A stretch of DNA of 60,000 nt from Gammaproteobacteria bacterium. Lineage in GTDB: Bacteria > Pseudomonadota > Gammaproteobacteria > Steroidobacterales > Steroidobacteraceae. Every line of letters starts with the position of its first letter. Position 1 is the first letter of the stretch. Below, in pieces: positions 1-9,285 of this stretch. The notes below the pieces were generated by a model. It was not told the origin of the DNA. It saw only the letters and a list, made by a program, of their open reading frames with translations, and made no database searches. The stretch covers positions 1 to 60,000 of the forward strand of contig CANIOW010000020.1 of NCBI GenBank assembly GCA_947469285.1, written 5' to 3'. Both the position numbers and the translations under genes were made by a program.

Positions 1-2
1 TA

Positions 3-1922
3 ACCCGTGCGAAGTTGTCGCGACGTGATTTGATGAAGTTCAGCGCGCTGGGTTCAGGGGCGGCTTTGCTCAACTTCAATGCCGCCGCCGCCCACGCGGC
101 AGGGGCTCGCATCAGTCCTTACACCGAGCCGTTCATGGACCCGCTGCCCATCCCAGGGGTGCTGCAGCCGGTGGACTGTGCAACGTTTGCCGACCATGGC
201 AGCTGCAGCGAGTCCGGTCATGTGTCCCGCACGCTCGACAGTAAGCCGGTCAAAAAACAGCACGACCCGACGCAGAGCGAGTGGCAGGACAAGTTTCAGT
301 ACGTGAACCGCTTCAAGCCGAAGAAGTTCTACGTCTTACCGACCAAAGAATACGACCACAAGTGGCACAGCGGCCTGAGCACCAGCAAGATGTGGGGCCA
401 CGGCGCCTGCTTCCCGGGCTGCACTATTGTGGCCAACTACGGCGAGCCGATCGTGGTGCGTCACACCAACGAGCTGCCGGACAACCCGACGGCGGACTAC
501 GGCATCCCGCAGGTCATCACCCATCTGCACAACTTCCACAGCGGCTCCGAGAACGACGGTGGCCCGTGGAACATGTACGACCGCCGCTGTATGGCCGAGC
601 CGAACGACCAGCCGTGGTTCCGCGACCATTACTACACCATGGCCCGCGCCGGGTTCACCAACGATGCGGACTACGCCAACTACTACGGCTCGAAGTCGAC
701 CAAGAAGTTCACCACCGACTGGGCGCACTACAGCAAGTGGGCGGACAAGGAGTACCTGGCGAAGCACTACGACAGCTCTGCGGGCAACTGGGGCGACCCG
801 GCCGAGACGCTGAACACCATGTTCTACCACTCGCACCGTCCGGACTTCACCACCTCGAACGTCTACAAGGGTCAGGCGGGCTTGTTTATCGCTCGTGACG
901 AACTCGACACTGGCAACGAACTGACGGGCCTGCGCTTCCCCAGCGGTGAGTACGACATCCCGTTGGTCTGCTCTGACAAGGTGTTTGACGCGAACGGGCA
1001 GCTGTTCTTCGATACCTTTAACCTTGATGGCATCATCGGCGACAAGCCGACCGTGAACGGCGTGATCCAGCCGTACCTGACGGTGGCCCGTCGTCGCTAC
1101 CGGTTCCGGTTCCTGAACACAGGCCCTTCACGCATCCTGCAGCACTATCTGTTCAACCAGACCACGGGCAAGTGGCTCACCAACCCGTTCTTGCAGATTG
1201 CCAGCGACGGCAACCTGCTGAACAAGCCAGTGCTGCGCGGGTTTATCCAGAACTCGGTGGCCGAGCGCTATGACGTGCTGGTCGACTTCTTCAAGATCGC
1301 CAAAGAGGGCGATGTGATCATCCTGTACAACCGCGCTGAGCAGAAGGACGGTCGTTTGCCCACCGGCAAGCTGATGACCCCTGGCATTGCGGAGATGAAG
1401 TTTATCGTCGGCGCGCCGGCGGCAGACAACAGCATCGACTACTTCTTGAAGCCCGCTTCCATCCTGCGGCCGATGCCGGTGATGGACCTGACCAAGGTGG
1501 TGCAGCGACGCACGTTCCGCTTCGAGCGTAGCGGCGGCTCGTGGGCGATCAACGGCAAGATCTTTGAGCCAAGCAAGGCGTCTTCGCAGGCGATCATCCA
1601 GCGCAACACGGCTGAAGTGTGGACCCTCGAGAACAAGTCGGGCGGCTGGGTACATCCAGTGCACGTCCACTTCGAAGAAGGTCGCATCATGACCCGCAAC
1701 GGCGTGGCGCCTCCGGTGTACGAACAGGGCCGTAAGGACCTCTACCACCTCAACACGAATGAGCAGGTGCAGGTGTTCTTCCAGTTCCGTGACTTCCCGG
1801 ATCCGGCTTACAACCCGCCCAACCCGGCCTACAAGCCGGAAGCCGGCCGGTATGCCATGCACTGCCACAACACCGTGCACGAAGACCACGCCATGATGTG
1901 CCGTTGGGACATCAACCCGTAA
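3..1922 (+). CDS. Tat-exported multicopper oxidase (5' end outside window)
   Basis: Periplasmic multicopper oxidase that would oxidise a metal ion or phenolic substrate and reduce O2 to water; the substrate cannot be told. The frame is open to the window edge, so the true start probably lies upstream. Counting the TTG at 15 as residue 1, a twin-arginine motif SRRDLMK (2-8) and a hydrophobic stretch form a Tat signal. All four copper motifs are present: HLH (170-172), HSH (272-274), HPVHVH (547-552) and HCHNTVHEDHAM (616-627), giving the type 1 Cu ligands Cys617, His622 and axial Met627. An SCO-type copper chaperone gene follows 9 nt downstream, consistent with copper loading of this enzyme. 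Family assignment is secure; a manganese-oxidase or laccase-like role is open. Confidence 0.9.
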   Translation, partial: TRAKLSRRDLMKFSALGSGAALLNFNAAAAHAAGARISPYTEPFMDPLPIPGVLQPVDCATFADHGSCSESGHVSRTLDSKPVKKQHDPTQSEWQDKFQYVNRFKPKKFYVLPTKEYDHKWHSGLSTSKMWGHGACFPGCTIVANYGEPIVVRHTNELPDNPTADYGIPQVITHLHNFHSGSENDGGPWNMYDRRCMAEPNDQPWFRDHYYTMARAGFTNDADYANYYGSKSTKKFTTDWAHYSKWADKEYLAKHYDSSAGNWGDPAETLNTMFYHSHRPDFTTSNVYKGQAGLFIARDELDTGNELTGLRFPSGEYDIPLVCSDKVFDANGQLFFDTFNLDGIIGDKPTVNGVIQPYLTVARRRYRFRFLNTGPSRILQHYLFNQTTGKWLTNPFLQIASDGNLLNKPVLRGFIQNSVAERYDVLVDFFKIAKEGDVIILYNRAEQKDGRLPTGKLMTPGIAEMKFIVGAPAADNSIDYFLKPASILRPMPVMDLTKVVQRRTFRFERSGGSWAINGKIFEPSKASSQAIIQRNTAEVWTLENKSGGWVHPVHVHFEEGRIMTRNGVAPPVYEQGRKDLYHLNTNEQVQVFFQFRDFPDPAYNPPNPAYKPEAGRYAMHCHNTVHEDHAMMCRWDINP

Positions 1923-1931
1923 GGGACGGCC

Positions 1932-2639
1932 ATGAACCTACACACTTTGTTTAAGCAGGCTGGTGTTGCCGCGGTGTTGACCGCGGCGGCGCTGGTCAGC
2001 GTTCCAGTAGGCGCCACTGTCGAGGCGGCGCCACCGGCTCCTGCCGCGGAAGCCGTCGAGGCGGCGCCTGCCGCGAAGGCCATGACCGGCTGGATCCCTG
2101 CCGCAGGCCGCTCGGCGCATCGCATCCCCGATGTCCCGGTCTACGACCAGGACGGCCGCCGGCTCATGCTCTACACCGACCTGATCAAGGGCAAGGTGGT
2201 GCTGTTTAACTTTATGTACGCCGACTGCGAGGGTATCTGCCCGTTGCAGACCGAAAACCTCAAACGCGTCTACGAGCAGTTCGGCGAGCACATGGGCAAG
2301 GAAGTCATCATGCTCTCCTTTACCCTGCGGCCCGAGACCGATACCCCGGAAAAGCTCCACCACTACACCGAGATGCACGACATTCCGGAACACTGGCGGT
2401 TCCTCACCGGCGACGTCGCAACACTCCAAATGCTGCGCCGCCAGCTCGGTTTTTATGACGAAGCTCAAGAAATTGACCTACAGAACGCGACACACCTTGG
2501 CATGGTGCGTTACGGAGTCGACTGGCTCGACCGCTGGGCTGGATGCCCCGCTGCTACTCCTGCACATGTCATCGTCAATAACGTTCTCGGTATGTACGGC
2601 CCCGCTCATAGCCTAGTACCCGATACGGGCGCCAGATAG
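1932..2639 (+). CDS. SCO1/SenC/PrrC-family copper chaperone
   Basis: Thioredoxin-fold SCO protein of 235 aa. The family binds copper through CxxxC plus a distal His and delivers it to cuproenzymes or acts as a thiol reductase. Visible here are an N-terminal signal or anchor (about 1-29), an Ala/Pro-rich linker (30-50), the motif CEGICP with Cys99 and Cys103, and a candidate third ligand His188 in NATHLG. The gene lies 9 nt after the multicopper oxidase on the same strand, so it probably matures that oxidase rather than cytochrome oxidase; this is inference from position. The C-terminal tail after about residue 200 is not one I recognise. Confidence 0.88.
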   Translation: MNLHTLFKQAGVAAVLTAAALVSVPVGATVEAAPPAPAAEAVEAAPAAKAMTGWIPAAGRSAHRIPDVPVYDQDGRRLMLYTDLIKGKVVLFNFMYADCEGICPLQTENLKRVYEQFGEHMGKEVIMLSFTLRPETDTPEKLHHYTEMHDIPEHWRFLTGDVATLQMLRRQLGFYDEAQEIDLQNATHLGMVRYGVDWLDRWAGCPAATPAHVIVNNVLGMYGPAHSLVPDTGAR

Positions 2640-2712
2640 CGTGTTGTAAGCAACGCGGGCCTCGACCTGCGTGCGCTTGAGTACAGACCAGACGCTGCCG
2701 CGGCGGCACCTT

Positions 2713-2734
2713 ATGAACCTCGTTCGAAGTTCAT
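2713..2734 (+). promoter_or_regulatory. Inverted repeat beside the adhesin ribosome-binding site
   Basis: ATGAAC (2713-2718) and GTTCAT (2729-2734) are perfect 6-base arms around a TTCGAA core (2723-2728). The repeat sits immediately before the AAGGAG Shine-Dalgarno sequence of the autotransporter gene. It could be an operator or a hairpin affecting translation; the sequence does not say which. Confidence 0.3.
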
Positions 2735-2747
2735 TAAGGAGAAAATC

Positions 2748-3824
2748 ATGGTCTGTTCATCCCGACGCTGCATCGCCCCTGCTCGTTTTGCCGCTATCGG
2801 CGTGGCAGTGGCAGCGACCTTGTGTGCGGCTAATTCACTCGCCGCGTCTAACCTCGATACTGGTGTGGGTGGCACTGTCACTACTACCGGAACGGCCAAC
2901 TCGGTGCTGGTCACCGCCAGCGACACGCATATCACCGGCGATCTGCAGGTGGGCACTAACACCACGACCATCACCCCGGTGACTACACCTGGTGAGGGTT
3001 CGCCTGGGTTCCCGCCCTATATTGTCAATAATGGCGATGGCACCAGTACCGTTTTTACCGTGACAGCGAACAATGAATCACTGGTAACTACCACCGCCAC
3101 GACCAATACGGGCGGCGTGAATATTGATGCCAACGGTAATGTCACTACCCATCAAGGATATGTGACGACACAGGTGGACCTGCTCACCATCGACCGCGCA
3201 ACGGCGGTGATTATCGATAACGGCACGGGGCTGCCGCTGCCTGCCGATCCGCGCAATGCGGTGGATGTAGCGGGCACCTTCAATCCTCTGGCCTCCTCGT
3301 TTGTGGCCGATGGCGGCACGTTGGATCTGGGGACCCCCGTGACCGTGCCGAGTGCCGGCGGGAATTTGAGCGTCGCTGGGACTGGCGCCTTCGCGGGCGC
3401 AGTCGATATGGGTGGGAATCAGATCAACCATCTGGCAAATGGCACTGCAGCGACTGACGCTGCTACCGTCGGGCAGGTGGCGTCGTCTGTGTCCGCTGAG
3501 GCCGTGGTTCGTGCCGCCGCCGATACGACGCTGCAAAACAACATCAACTCTGAGGCCGCCTCACGGTTGCTGGGCGACACGGCCTTGCACAAGCGGGTGG
3601 ATATCGCGGAAAAGGGCGTGGCGATGGCGATGGCGATGGCCGCAATTCCTACCGTGGACTATGGTCGGTTTAGCCTGGGTATCGGTGTCGGTAGTTTCAA
3701 GGGCGAAACGGCGGCGTCGCTCGGCGCTACCGTCATGATCGGCGACCGTGCGAAGTTCAAAGTGAGCTTTGCGAACGGCGGTGGGGAAACCGGCGGCGCC
3801 GCGGGCTTCGCCATGGGTTTCTGA
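2748..3824 (+). CDS. Small trimeric autotransporter (YadA-like) surface protein
   Basis: Probable trimeric autotransporter adhesin of 358 aa, short for the family. An N-terminal signal peptide (about 1-33) is followed by a Thr/Val/Asn-rich passenger (35-220), a canonical head-neck motif NQINHLANGTAATDAATVGQ (224-243), a predicted coiled-coil stalk (about 245-290) and a C-terminal YadA-type anchor of four beta strands (about 288-358) ending in Phe. Family anchors trimerise into a 12-strand outer-membrane barrel and expose the passenger. The ATG is supported by AAGGAG 7 nt upstream. The passenger lacks repeats, so the ligand is unknown. A strong hairpin follows the stop. Confidence 0.85.
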   Translation: MVCSSRRCIAPARFAAIGVAVAATLCAANSLAASNLDTGVGGTVTTTGTANSVLVTASDTHITGDLQVGTNTTTITPVTTPGEGSPGFPPYIVNNGDGTSTVFTVTANNESLVTTTATTNTGGVNIDANGNVTTHQGYVTTQVDLLTIDRATAVIIDNGTGLPLPADPRNAVDVAGTFNPLASSFVADGGTLDLGTPVTVPSAGGNLSVAGTGAFAGAVDMGGNQINHLANGTAATDAATVGQVASSVSAEAVVRAAADTTLQNNINSEAASRLLGDTALHKRVDIAEKGVAMAMAMAAIPTVDYGRFSLGIGVGSFKGETAASLGATVMIGDRAKFKVSFANGGGETGGAAGFAMGF

Positions 3825-3850
3825 TCCCTACTTGCCGCTATTACCACGGT

Positions 3851-3884
3851 GGTCGCCACGTCCGACAACGGTAGCGTGGCGACC
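3851..3884 (+). terminator. Perfect 10-bp hairpin after the autotransporter gene
   Basis: GGTCGCCACG (3851-3860) pairs perfectly with CGTGGCGACC (3875-3884) across a 14-nt loop, 26 nt after the autotransporter stop. No T-run follows, so it is a terminator-like or mRNA-stabilising hairpin rather than a canonical intrinsic terminator. Confidence 0.5.
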
Positions 3885-3934
3885 TGTGGCTGGCCGCATT
3901 GCTGCGGCGCATAGTCTATGGTTGGGAGGCGATA

Positions 3935-4468
3935 ATGAAACCAGGCCTGCCGGTGAGTTTGCTGCGGCGACACTGCCTAAGGGCGGCGCTAGTCTTGCCG
4001 GCGTGGATGGCGTTTGCGCCGCAAGCCTTGGCCGCTCGTGGTCATACGGCGCTGACGCGAGTAACGGCGAACCGAGAGAAAGGCACGTGGCAGTTCGAGC
4101 ATCAGGTGCGCGTAGGCGATATCAGGACGGTGATGTCGCCAGAAACGTCATCTAACGTAATCGACACGACTACCATGGCGAGCAGAGCGCGGTTAGTGCT
4201 CGAGATCGAGCGACGGTTTCAGGTGTTTACGCCAAGCGGTGTCCCGCTGCCATTGTGTAGTGAGCATTCTGCAAGCGAGAGTGATGAAATTATCGTCTAT
4301 CAGTCGACGCCAGCGCCCACCGGGTTGGGGCGGTATGTAGTTTCCAGTCACCTGCTACAGCTCGCTATAAATGCACAGGCCCACACCGTTAGTGTGGAGC
4401 TCACTCGCCCCCCGCAGTTATTGCGGCTGACGGCGAGCACGCCGCTCGGCAGCTTTGTGTTGCGTTGA
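3935..4468 (+). CDS. Secreted protein, DUF6702-like
   Basis: A 177-aa exported protein of unknown function. The ATG at 3935 is chosen over an upstream in-frame start because GGGAGG (3924-3929) is correctly spaced. It has a signal peptide ending near AALVLPAWMAFAPQALA, and mature sequence beginning near RGHTALTRV. The His-x-x-Leu-Thr opening and the late Val-Tyr-Gln plus Asn/Leu pattern resemble what I remember of the DUF6702 family of small secreted proteins; this is a memory-based match. It points toward the ammonium transporter gene, which lies on the other strand 20 nt away. No enzyme motif is visible. Confidence 0.55.
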   Translation: MKPGLPVSLLRRHCLRAALVLPAWMAFAPQALAARGHTALTRVTANREKGTWQFEHQVRVGDIRTVMSPETSSNVIDTTTMASRARLVLEIERRFQVFTPSGVPLPLCSEHSASESDEIIVYQSTPAPTGLGRYVVSSHLLQLAINAQAHTVSVELTRPPQLLRLTASTPLGSFVLR

Positions 4469-4488
4469 GCGCAGGGCCTGCCCGGCGG

Positions 4489-5808
4489 CTAGTTGTAGCC
4501 GCGTTCCCCGTGTTCTGCCAGATCCAGACCTTCGGTCTCTGCTTCGGCATCGACGCGCAGCCCCGTAGTGGCAGCCAGCAATTTCAGGATGAGGAAGGTC
4601 ATCAGGCCGCACCAGGCGGCAGTGGCCAGTACCCCGATGGCTTGCGTCAGCACTTGTCCGCCCATGGTCATGCCTTCGGCCAGGCCGGCACCCCCCAAGG
4701 AGGCATCGACGAACACGCCAGTGAGCAACGAGCCGACGACACCACCCACGCCGTGCACGGGTGAAACATCCAGTGAATCGTCGATGTGCAGCACTCGCTT
4801 GAGTAACTGCGTGGCAAAGAAGCAGACAAATCCAGCGACGCCACCGATGACGATGGCGCCCATCGGCCCGACGAACCCGGAGGCGGGCGTGATGGTGCCA
4901 AGGCCAGCGACCACGCCCGTGACGATGCCGAGCACGGAGGGTTTACCGTAGCGAACCCATTCAAGTGTCATCCACACCAGTGCGCCGGCAGCGGCACCGG
5001 TGTGCGTGACCAGCATGGCCATGCCGGCGTCACCGTTGGCGGCCAGCGCACTGCCGGCATTAAAACCAAACCAGCCCACCCACAGCATGCCTGCACCCAG
5101 CACCGTCAGCGGCAGCGAATGGGGTGGCATGGCGGTATTGGGGAAGCCGCGGCGTGGGCCGATGACCAGGGCCGCCACCACGGCGGCCACACCGGCATTG
5201 ACATGCACCACGATGCCGCCGGCGTAGTCGAGCACTCCCAGCTGGGCCAGCCAGCCCCCTCCCCAGATCCAGTGCGCCACGGGCACATAGACCAACAATA
5301 CCCACAGGATGGTGAAACCCAGGACGGCGCTGAAACGTAAGCGTTCCGCGAAACCACCGATAATCAGGGCGGGGGTAATGATGGCGAAGGTGAGCTGGAA
5401 CATGGCGAACACGGTTTCTGGAACGGTGCCATGGAGTGCATCACGCCCAATACCGGCAAAGAACGCTTGGTCGAGGCTGCCGATCCAGCCCTGTAGACCG
5501 CCACCATTGCCGAACACCAGTCCGTAGGCACCAAGCACCCACAGGAGTGAGACCACGCAGGTGATGGCGACGCATTGCATGAGCACCGACAGCACGTTCT
5601 TGCTGCGCACCAAGCCACTGTAAAATGCCGCCAGCCCCGGCAGCGTCATGAACAGCACCAAAGCGGTGGCGGTGAGCAGCCAGGCGGTATCGCCGCTGTC
5701 CTGTGCCGCGGGCGCCGCGAGGGCCACGGCTGGCAGGGTGCTAAACAGCGCCGCCGACGAGAAAACAACAGCGCGCGCGCCCATGGCGCGAGAGTGATGA
5801 GCCGACAT
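4489..5808 (-). CDS. amtB: Ammonium transporter, Amt/MEP/Rh family
   Basis: Inner-membrane ammonium channel of 439 aa. An N-terminal signal-like segment is followed by the Amt hallmark FYSGLVRSKN and about eleven membrane segments. The two pore histidines of the family are present, in GGIVVHVNAG and in SPVHGVGG. The start ATG is preceded by an AGGGGGC purine run. In most proteobacteria amtB is paired with a PII gene (glnK); none is next to it here, so PII control, if present, must come from elsewhere. It is convergent with the small secreted-protein gene at 3935 and divergent from TonB receptor 1. Confidence 0.95.
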   Translation of the reverse strand: MSAHHSRAMGARAVVFSSAALFSTLPAVALAAPAAQDSGDTAWLLTATALVLFMTLPGLAAFYSGLVRSKNVLSVLMQCVAITCVVSLLWVLGAYGLVFGNGGGLQGWIGSLDQAFFAGIGRDALHGTVPETVFAMFQLTFAIITPALIIGGFAERLRFSAVLGFTILWVLLVYVPVAHWIWGGGWLAQLGVLDYAGGIVVHVNAGVAAVVAALVIGPRRGFPNTAMPPHSLPLTVLGAGMLWVGWFGFNAGSALAANGDAGMAMLVTHTGAAAGALVWMTLEWVRYGKPSVLGIVTGVVAGLGTITPASGFVGPMGAIVIGGVAGFVCFFATQLLKRVLHIDDSLDVSPVHGVGGVVGSLLTGVFVDASLGGAGLAEGMTMGGQVLTQAIGVLATAAWCGLMTFLILKLLAATTGLRVDAEAETEGLDLAEHGERGYN

Positions 5809-6108
5809 GGTGCCCCCTGCAGCAACTGGTTATCGATATTGGTGCAAAAGCGTTGCATGGTCTATGCCGTGAAGGGTTTCTTCACAAAATCAGCGAGTTA
5901 GATTGGTTCACGCGGCAGAAAACGCCGCTGATTGCACTGTTTTGGCGCGCCGCCTCGGCTCGGTCGCCCTGTGTTGGTGCGCGTGGTGGCTGCGCCACAG
6001 GGTGGCCGCTCTGGCTTTCCGTCCTGTAATGCGGTGTAAACTCGGGTTAACGGAGCGACTCGCTGCCCATGCGCGGGTGCACCAGTCATTACTAAATGTG
6101 GGGGATAC
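5809..6108. other. 300-bp divergent intergenic region, amtB / TonB receptor 1
   Basis: No gene was recognised. On the amtB side there are two short dyads: TGCAA (5843-5847) with TTGCA (5853-5857), and GTGAAG (5869-5874) with CTTCAC (5880-5885). The first contains a good -12 element (TTGCA on the minus strand) but lacks the GG of a sigma-54 -24 element, so no sigma-54 promoter is claimed. Near the receptor side nothing clearly promoter-like stands out. Confidence 0.5.
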
Positions 6109-8649
6109 ATGAACACCATGTCCAAGATCGGGTTCTTTGTGGCGGCCGTTCTCGCGGCCGGCGTGGCGAGCGCACAAGAGGATGCTGGCTTAGAGGAAGT
6201 GATGGTCACCGCGCAAAAGCGCGTGGGCACACTGCAGAATGTCCCCGTGGCGGTGACGGCTATCTCCGGTGACGCGCTAGAAGCCGCGCACGTTCGCGAT
6301 GCTCTAGACCTGCAGCAGCTAGTGCCGTCGCTGACGGTGAACACCGGCGCCGCTGCGAGCAATACCACTTTTTCTATCCGCAGCCTTGGCACCAGCACCT
6401 TCAACGTGGGCCTTGAGGGGTCGGTTGGCATCTTTGTCGATGGCGTCTACTTGGCGCGGCAGGGCGCGGCTGTGAATGACTTCCTGTCGCTGGACCGGGT
6501 GGAAGTATTGCGCGGTCCGCAGGCCACGCTGTTCGGCCGTAATACGCCGGCGGGTGTGGTCAGCTTTGTGACCAAGGCGCCGGATCAGGAATTCAACGGG
6601 GCGGTGGAAGTCACCGCCGGCAATTATGCCGCGAAAATTCTGCGCGGGACGGTGACCGGCCCCATCACAGACACGCTGTCCTACCGCTTGGATGGCAGTC
6701 TCAACCAGCGGGATGGCGTCGTCACCAATGTGACGGACGGACGCGATCTGAATGACCGCAACCGTTGGTCAACCCGTGGCCAGTTGCTGTTCAAGCCCGA
6801 CGATGCCACCTCGGTGCGCTTCATCGCGGACTTCGCGAAAATCAACGAGCAGTGCTGCGCAGCGCCGTTTTATTATTATTCAGAGCTGTCGATGGGTGTG
6901 ATTCCGCTTCTCAACGGCGTGTTGCTGCCGCCAGACCCGTTTTCGGGCAAGATCGCCATCGACAATCAGGTCATTACCCAGACCGAATCGAAAGGGGTGT
7001 CAGTGCAGGTGGACCACAAATACAGTGGGTTCGACCTGACCTCCATCACGGCTTTTCGCGAGTACCAGGAATACCAGAATATCGACGCGGACTTCACCAC
7101 GCTCGACCTCGCCGGTGATCGCAGGATCCACCAGGACTACAAGACCTTCACGCAGGAGTTCCGGCTGGCTTCGACGGGTGACGGCGCCCTCGGCTGGCAG
7201 GTGGGTGCCTTCTACTACGACAACAAGCTGCACAACAACAACCAGACGCCTTATGGCACGCAGCTGCGGGCCTTTGCGGACTTGTTGACGGGTGGTGCGA
7301 TTACCTTGGTCGAGCAGATGACCGGCACGCCCGCGGGCACGTTCCTCGCGGGGGGCCAGGGTCTGCGTGAGGAAGACTACAAGTACAACACGCGCAGCAC
7401 GTCGGGCTTTGCGCAGGTGGACTACCACGTCAACGACAAGCTCACCTTAACTACCGGTTTGCGCTACACCAAAGAAAACAAGAACATTGATGCCGTAGTC
7501 GATATTTTTGACCCGTTCTCGGCGATTAACATGGTGGACTTCGGTCGCCAGGTGATTTTTGCCACCGTGTTCCAGCAGCAGACGCACTTGGCTGCCACGC
7601 CGCAGAACGTTGCGTTTATTGGCCAAGTGAACCCTGGCGCGCTGGCGGCTATCAATGCGGGCGCTACAGCCGCTTCAACCACGTCGGCCAATCCGTTCCT
7701 GGGCCTCATACAGTTGCAGTTCAACCCGCCGCCGCCATTGCCGACCTATGCGCGCAAGCGTTCGGAGGATAACTTCTCGGGCAATTTCATCGTGGCCTAT
7801 GACGCCACCGACAACGCCAACGTGTACGCCAGCTGGTCGCGCGGCTTCAAGGCTGGTGGTTTTAATGTTTCCGCTAACGCGTCCATTACTGGCGTTTACG
7901 AGTTTGAGCCGGAAATTGCCACGGCCATCGAGCTGGGCGTGAAGACCAAGCTGTTTAATAACACCTCGCGGCTGAACGTCGCTTTGTTCAAGCAGAACCT
8001 GAAGAACTTTCAGGAGAATATTTTTACCGGTTCGGGTTTTGGTCTGGCCAATGCCGGTGAGGTGGCGCTACAGGGTCTGGAGGCGGAGTTCGCTTCACGG
8101 CCGCTGCGGAATCTGACGGTCGGCGCCGGTTTCACTTACATGTTTGAGTCGAAGTACAAGAGTTTCGACGGCGACTCTTGCTACCCGGGGCAGTCCACCT
8201 TGGATGGCATCTATCCGAATGCAGCGTCAGTGCCCCGTGGGCAGTGCGGCCGTATCCTCAACACCACGACCCATCTGCCGATCACGGTGCAGAACGTGTC
8301 GGGGGAGGGTCGCGGCACGCCGGAGTGGACCGCCAACCTGAATGCGGGGCTGACGCAGCCTATCGGCAATCTGGTGGGCTTTCTAAACGCTTCGCTGTAC
8401 TACGTGTCGGAGCAGCAGCTGGCCGGTAACCTGAACCCGCTGGGCATTGTCGGTGCGACGACGTTGGTGAATGCCAGCTTCGGGGTGCGTTCGGCGGACG
8501 CCAAGTGGCAGCTCGAGGTGTGGAGCCGCAACCTCACCGACGAGCATTACCTGCAGGGTCGGTTTGAATCGGTGGGCCAACCGGGTAGCGCCAACGCCTA
8601 TCTCGGCGACCCACGCACCTATGGCGTGACGCTGCGCGCGCGCTTCTAA
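6109..8649 (+). CDS. TonB-dependent outer-membrane receptor 1
   Basis: An 846-aa TonB-dependent receptor: a signal peptide (about 1-22), a TonB-box-like segment EEVMVTAQKR (29-38), a plug domain with the usual VDGVYLARQG and EVLRGPQATLFGRN signatures, and a large beta-barrel ending in the typical C-terminal Phe (LRARF). The family imports substrates using TonB/ExbBD energy. This receptor belongs to the broad class with the QKR-x5-VPVAV opening, common in gamma- and alphaproteobacteria that use complex organics. The sequence gives no substrate. An intrinsic terminator follows, so it is probably a single-gene transcript, set apart from the VOC gene downstream. Confidence 0.93.
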   Translation: MNTMSKIGFFVAAVLAAGVASAQEDAGLEEVMVTAQKRVGTLQNVPVAVTAISGDALEAAHVRDALDLQQLVPSLTVNTGAAASNTTFSIRSLGTSTFNVGLEGSVGIFVDGVYLARQGAAVNDFLSLDRVEVLRGPQATLFGRNTPAGVVSFVTKAPDQEFNGAVEVTAGNYAAKILRGTVTGPITDTLSYRLDGSLNQRDGVVTNVTDGRDLNDRNRWSTRGQLLFKPDDATSVRFIADFAKINEQCCAAPFYYYSELSMGVIPLLNGVLLPPDPFSGKIAIDNQVITQTESKGVSVQVDHKYSGFDLTSITAFREYQEYQNIDADFTTLDLAGDRRIHQDYKTFTQEFRLASTGDGALGWQVGAFYYDNKLHNNNQTPYGTQLRAFADLLTGGAITLVEQMTGTPAGTFLAGGQGLREEDYKYNTRSTSGFAQVDYHVNDKLTLTTGLRYTKENKNIDAVVDIFDPFSAINMVDFGRQVIFATVFQQQTHLAATPQNVAFIGQVNPGALAAINAGATAASTTSANPFLGLIQLQFNPPPPLPTYARKRSEDNFSGNFIVAYDATDNANVYASWSRGFKAGGFNVSANASITGVYEFEPEIATAIELGVKTKLFNNTSRLNVALFKQNLKNFQENIFTGSGFGLANAGEVALQGLEAEFASRPLRNLTVGAGFTYMFESKYKSFDGDSCYPGQSTLDGIYPNAASVPRGQCGRILNTTTHLPITVQNVSGEGRGTPEWTANLNAGLTQPIGNLVGFLNASLYYVSEQQLAGNLNPLGIVGATTLVNASFGVRSADAKWQLEVWSRNLTDEHYLQGRFESVGQPGSANAYLGDPRTYGVTLRARF

Positions 8650-8679
8650 CCTGCCGTTGCGCGGCAACTGCGTGACACC

Positions 8680-8710
8680 AGGCCCGTCGGAACTTTCTGC
8701 CGGGCCTTTT
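8680..8710 (+). terminator. Intrinsic terminator after TonB receptor 1
   Basis: AGGCCCG (8680-8686) pairs with CGGGCCT (8701-8707) and is followed by TTT. The position, 31 nt after the receptor stop and 24 nt before the next ATG, fits a rho-independent terminator. Confidence 0.7.
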
Positions 8711-8733
8711 AACTGAAGCTTTAGGAGATTTGC

Positions 8734-9255
8734 ATGCGCCAAGATTTTGGACCCAACATCCAGATGGCTTTTGTCGTGCCCGATCTCGACGCGGCGGTTC
8801 GCCATTGGGTGGAGGTGCAGGGCGTTGGGCCCTTTCACGTCATGCGCCACTGCCAGGTCAGCAATGCCATCTACCATGGCACGCAGCCAGTAGAGGTGGA
8901 TTTTGGCGTGGCCATTGCGCAAATGGGTAGCGTGCAGGTCGAGCTTATCCAGCAGTATTGCGACACGCCGTCGGCTTACCGCGATGTCTATGCGCGAGGC
9001 GAGGGTGGGTTTCACCACACCTGTGTGGTGGTGCCGGACCTGGAAGCAGCGTTGGCGCATTACGCCGCGCAGGGCGCGCCGGTGTCGATTCGTGGCGATT
9101 TCGGCGCGGTGCGCTGGGCTTATGTGGACACGCGTGCGCAGTTTGGTTGCATGACGGAATTGGTTGGCGAGCACCCGGACATCCGCGCCTTCTTCAAAAT
9201 CATCGCCGATTCCGCCGTGGATTGGGACGGCACCGACCCGGTTCGCCTGCTGTAA
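8734..9255 (+). CDS. VOC-superfamily (glyoxalase/epimerase-like) protein
   Basis: A 173-aa protein with two beta-alpha-beta-beta-beta modules. The first opens NIQMAFVVPDLDAAVRHW, the second GGFHHTCVVVPDLEAALAHY. The metal-ligand positions typical of VOC metalloenzymes are suggested by the His in FHHTC and the Glu in VQVELIQQ and TELVGEHP. The layout resembles methylmalonyl-CoA epimerase-like and glyoxalase-4-type members, but the substrate is undetermined. The ATG follows TAGGAG at good spacing. It is transcribed alone between a terminator and the convergent hydroxyproline operon. Confidence 0.8.
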   Translation: MRQDFGPNIQMAFVVPDLDAAVRHWVEVQGVGPFHVMRHCQVSNAIYHGTQPVEVDFGVAIAQMGSVQVELIQQYCDTPSAYRDVYARGEGGFHHTCVVVPDLEAALAHYAAQGAPVSIRGDFGAVRWAYVDTRAQFGCMTELVGEHPDIRAFFKIIADSAVDWDGTDPVRLL

Positions 9256-9285
9256 GCGCGGGCCTGCTCGCGACCCGCGAGGTCT

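Noticed and set aside
5843-5857. Possible sigma-54 or NtrC site upstream of amtB
   Set aside because: The -12 like TTGCA is good, but the -24 GG is missing, and the TGCAA/TTGCA dyad has the wrong spacing for NtrC.
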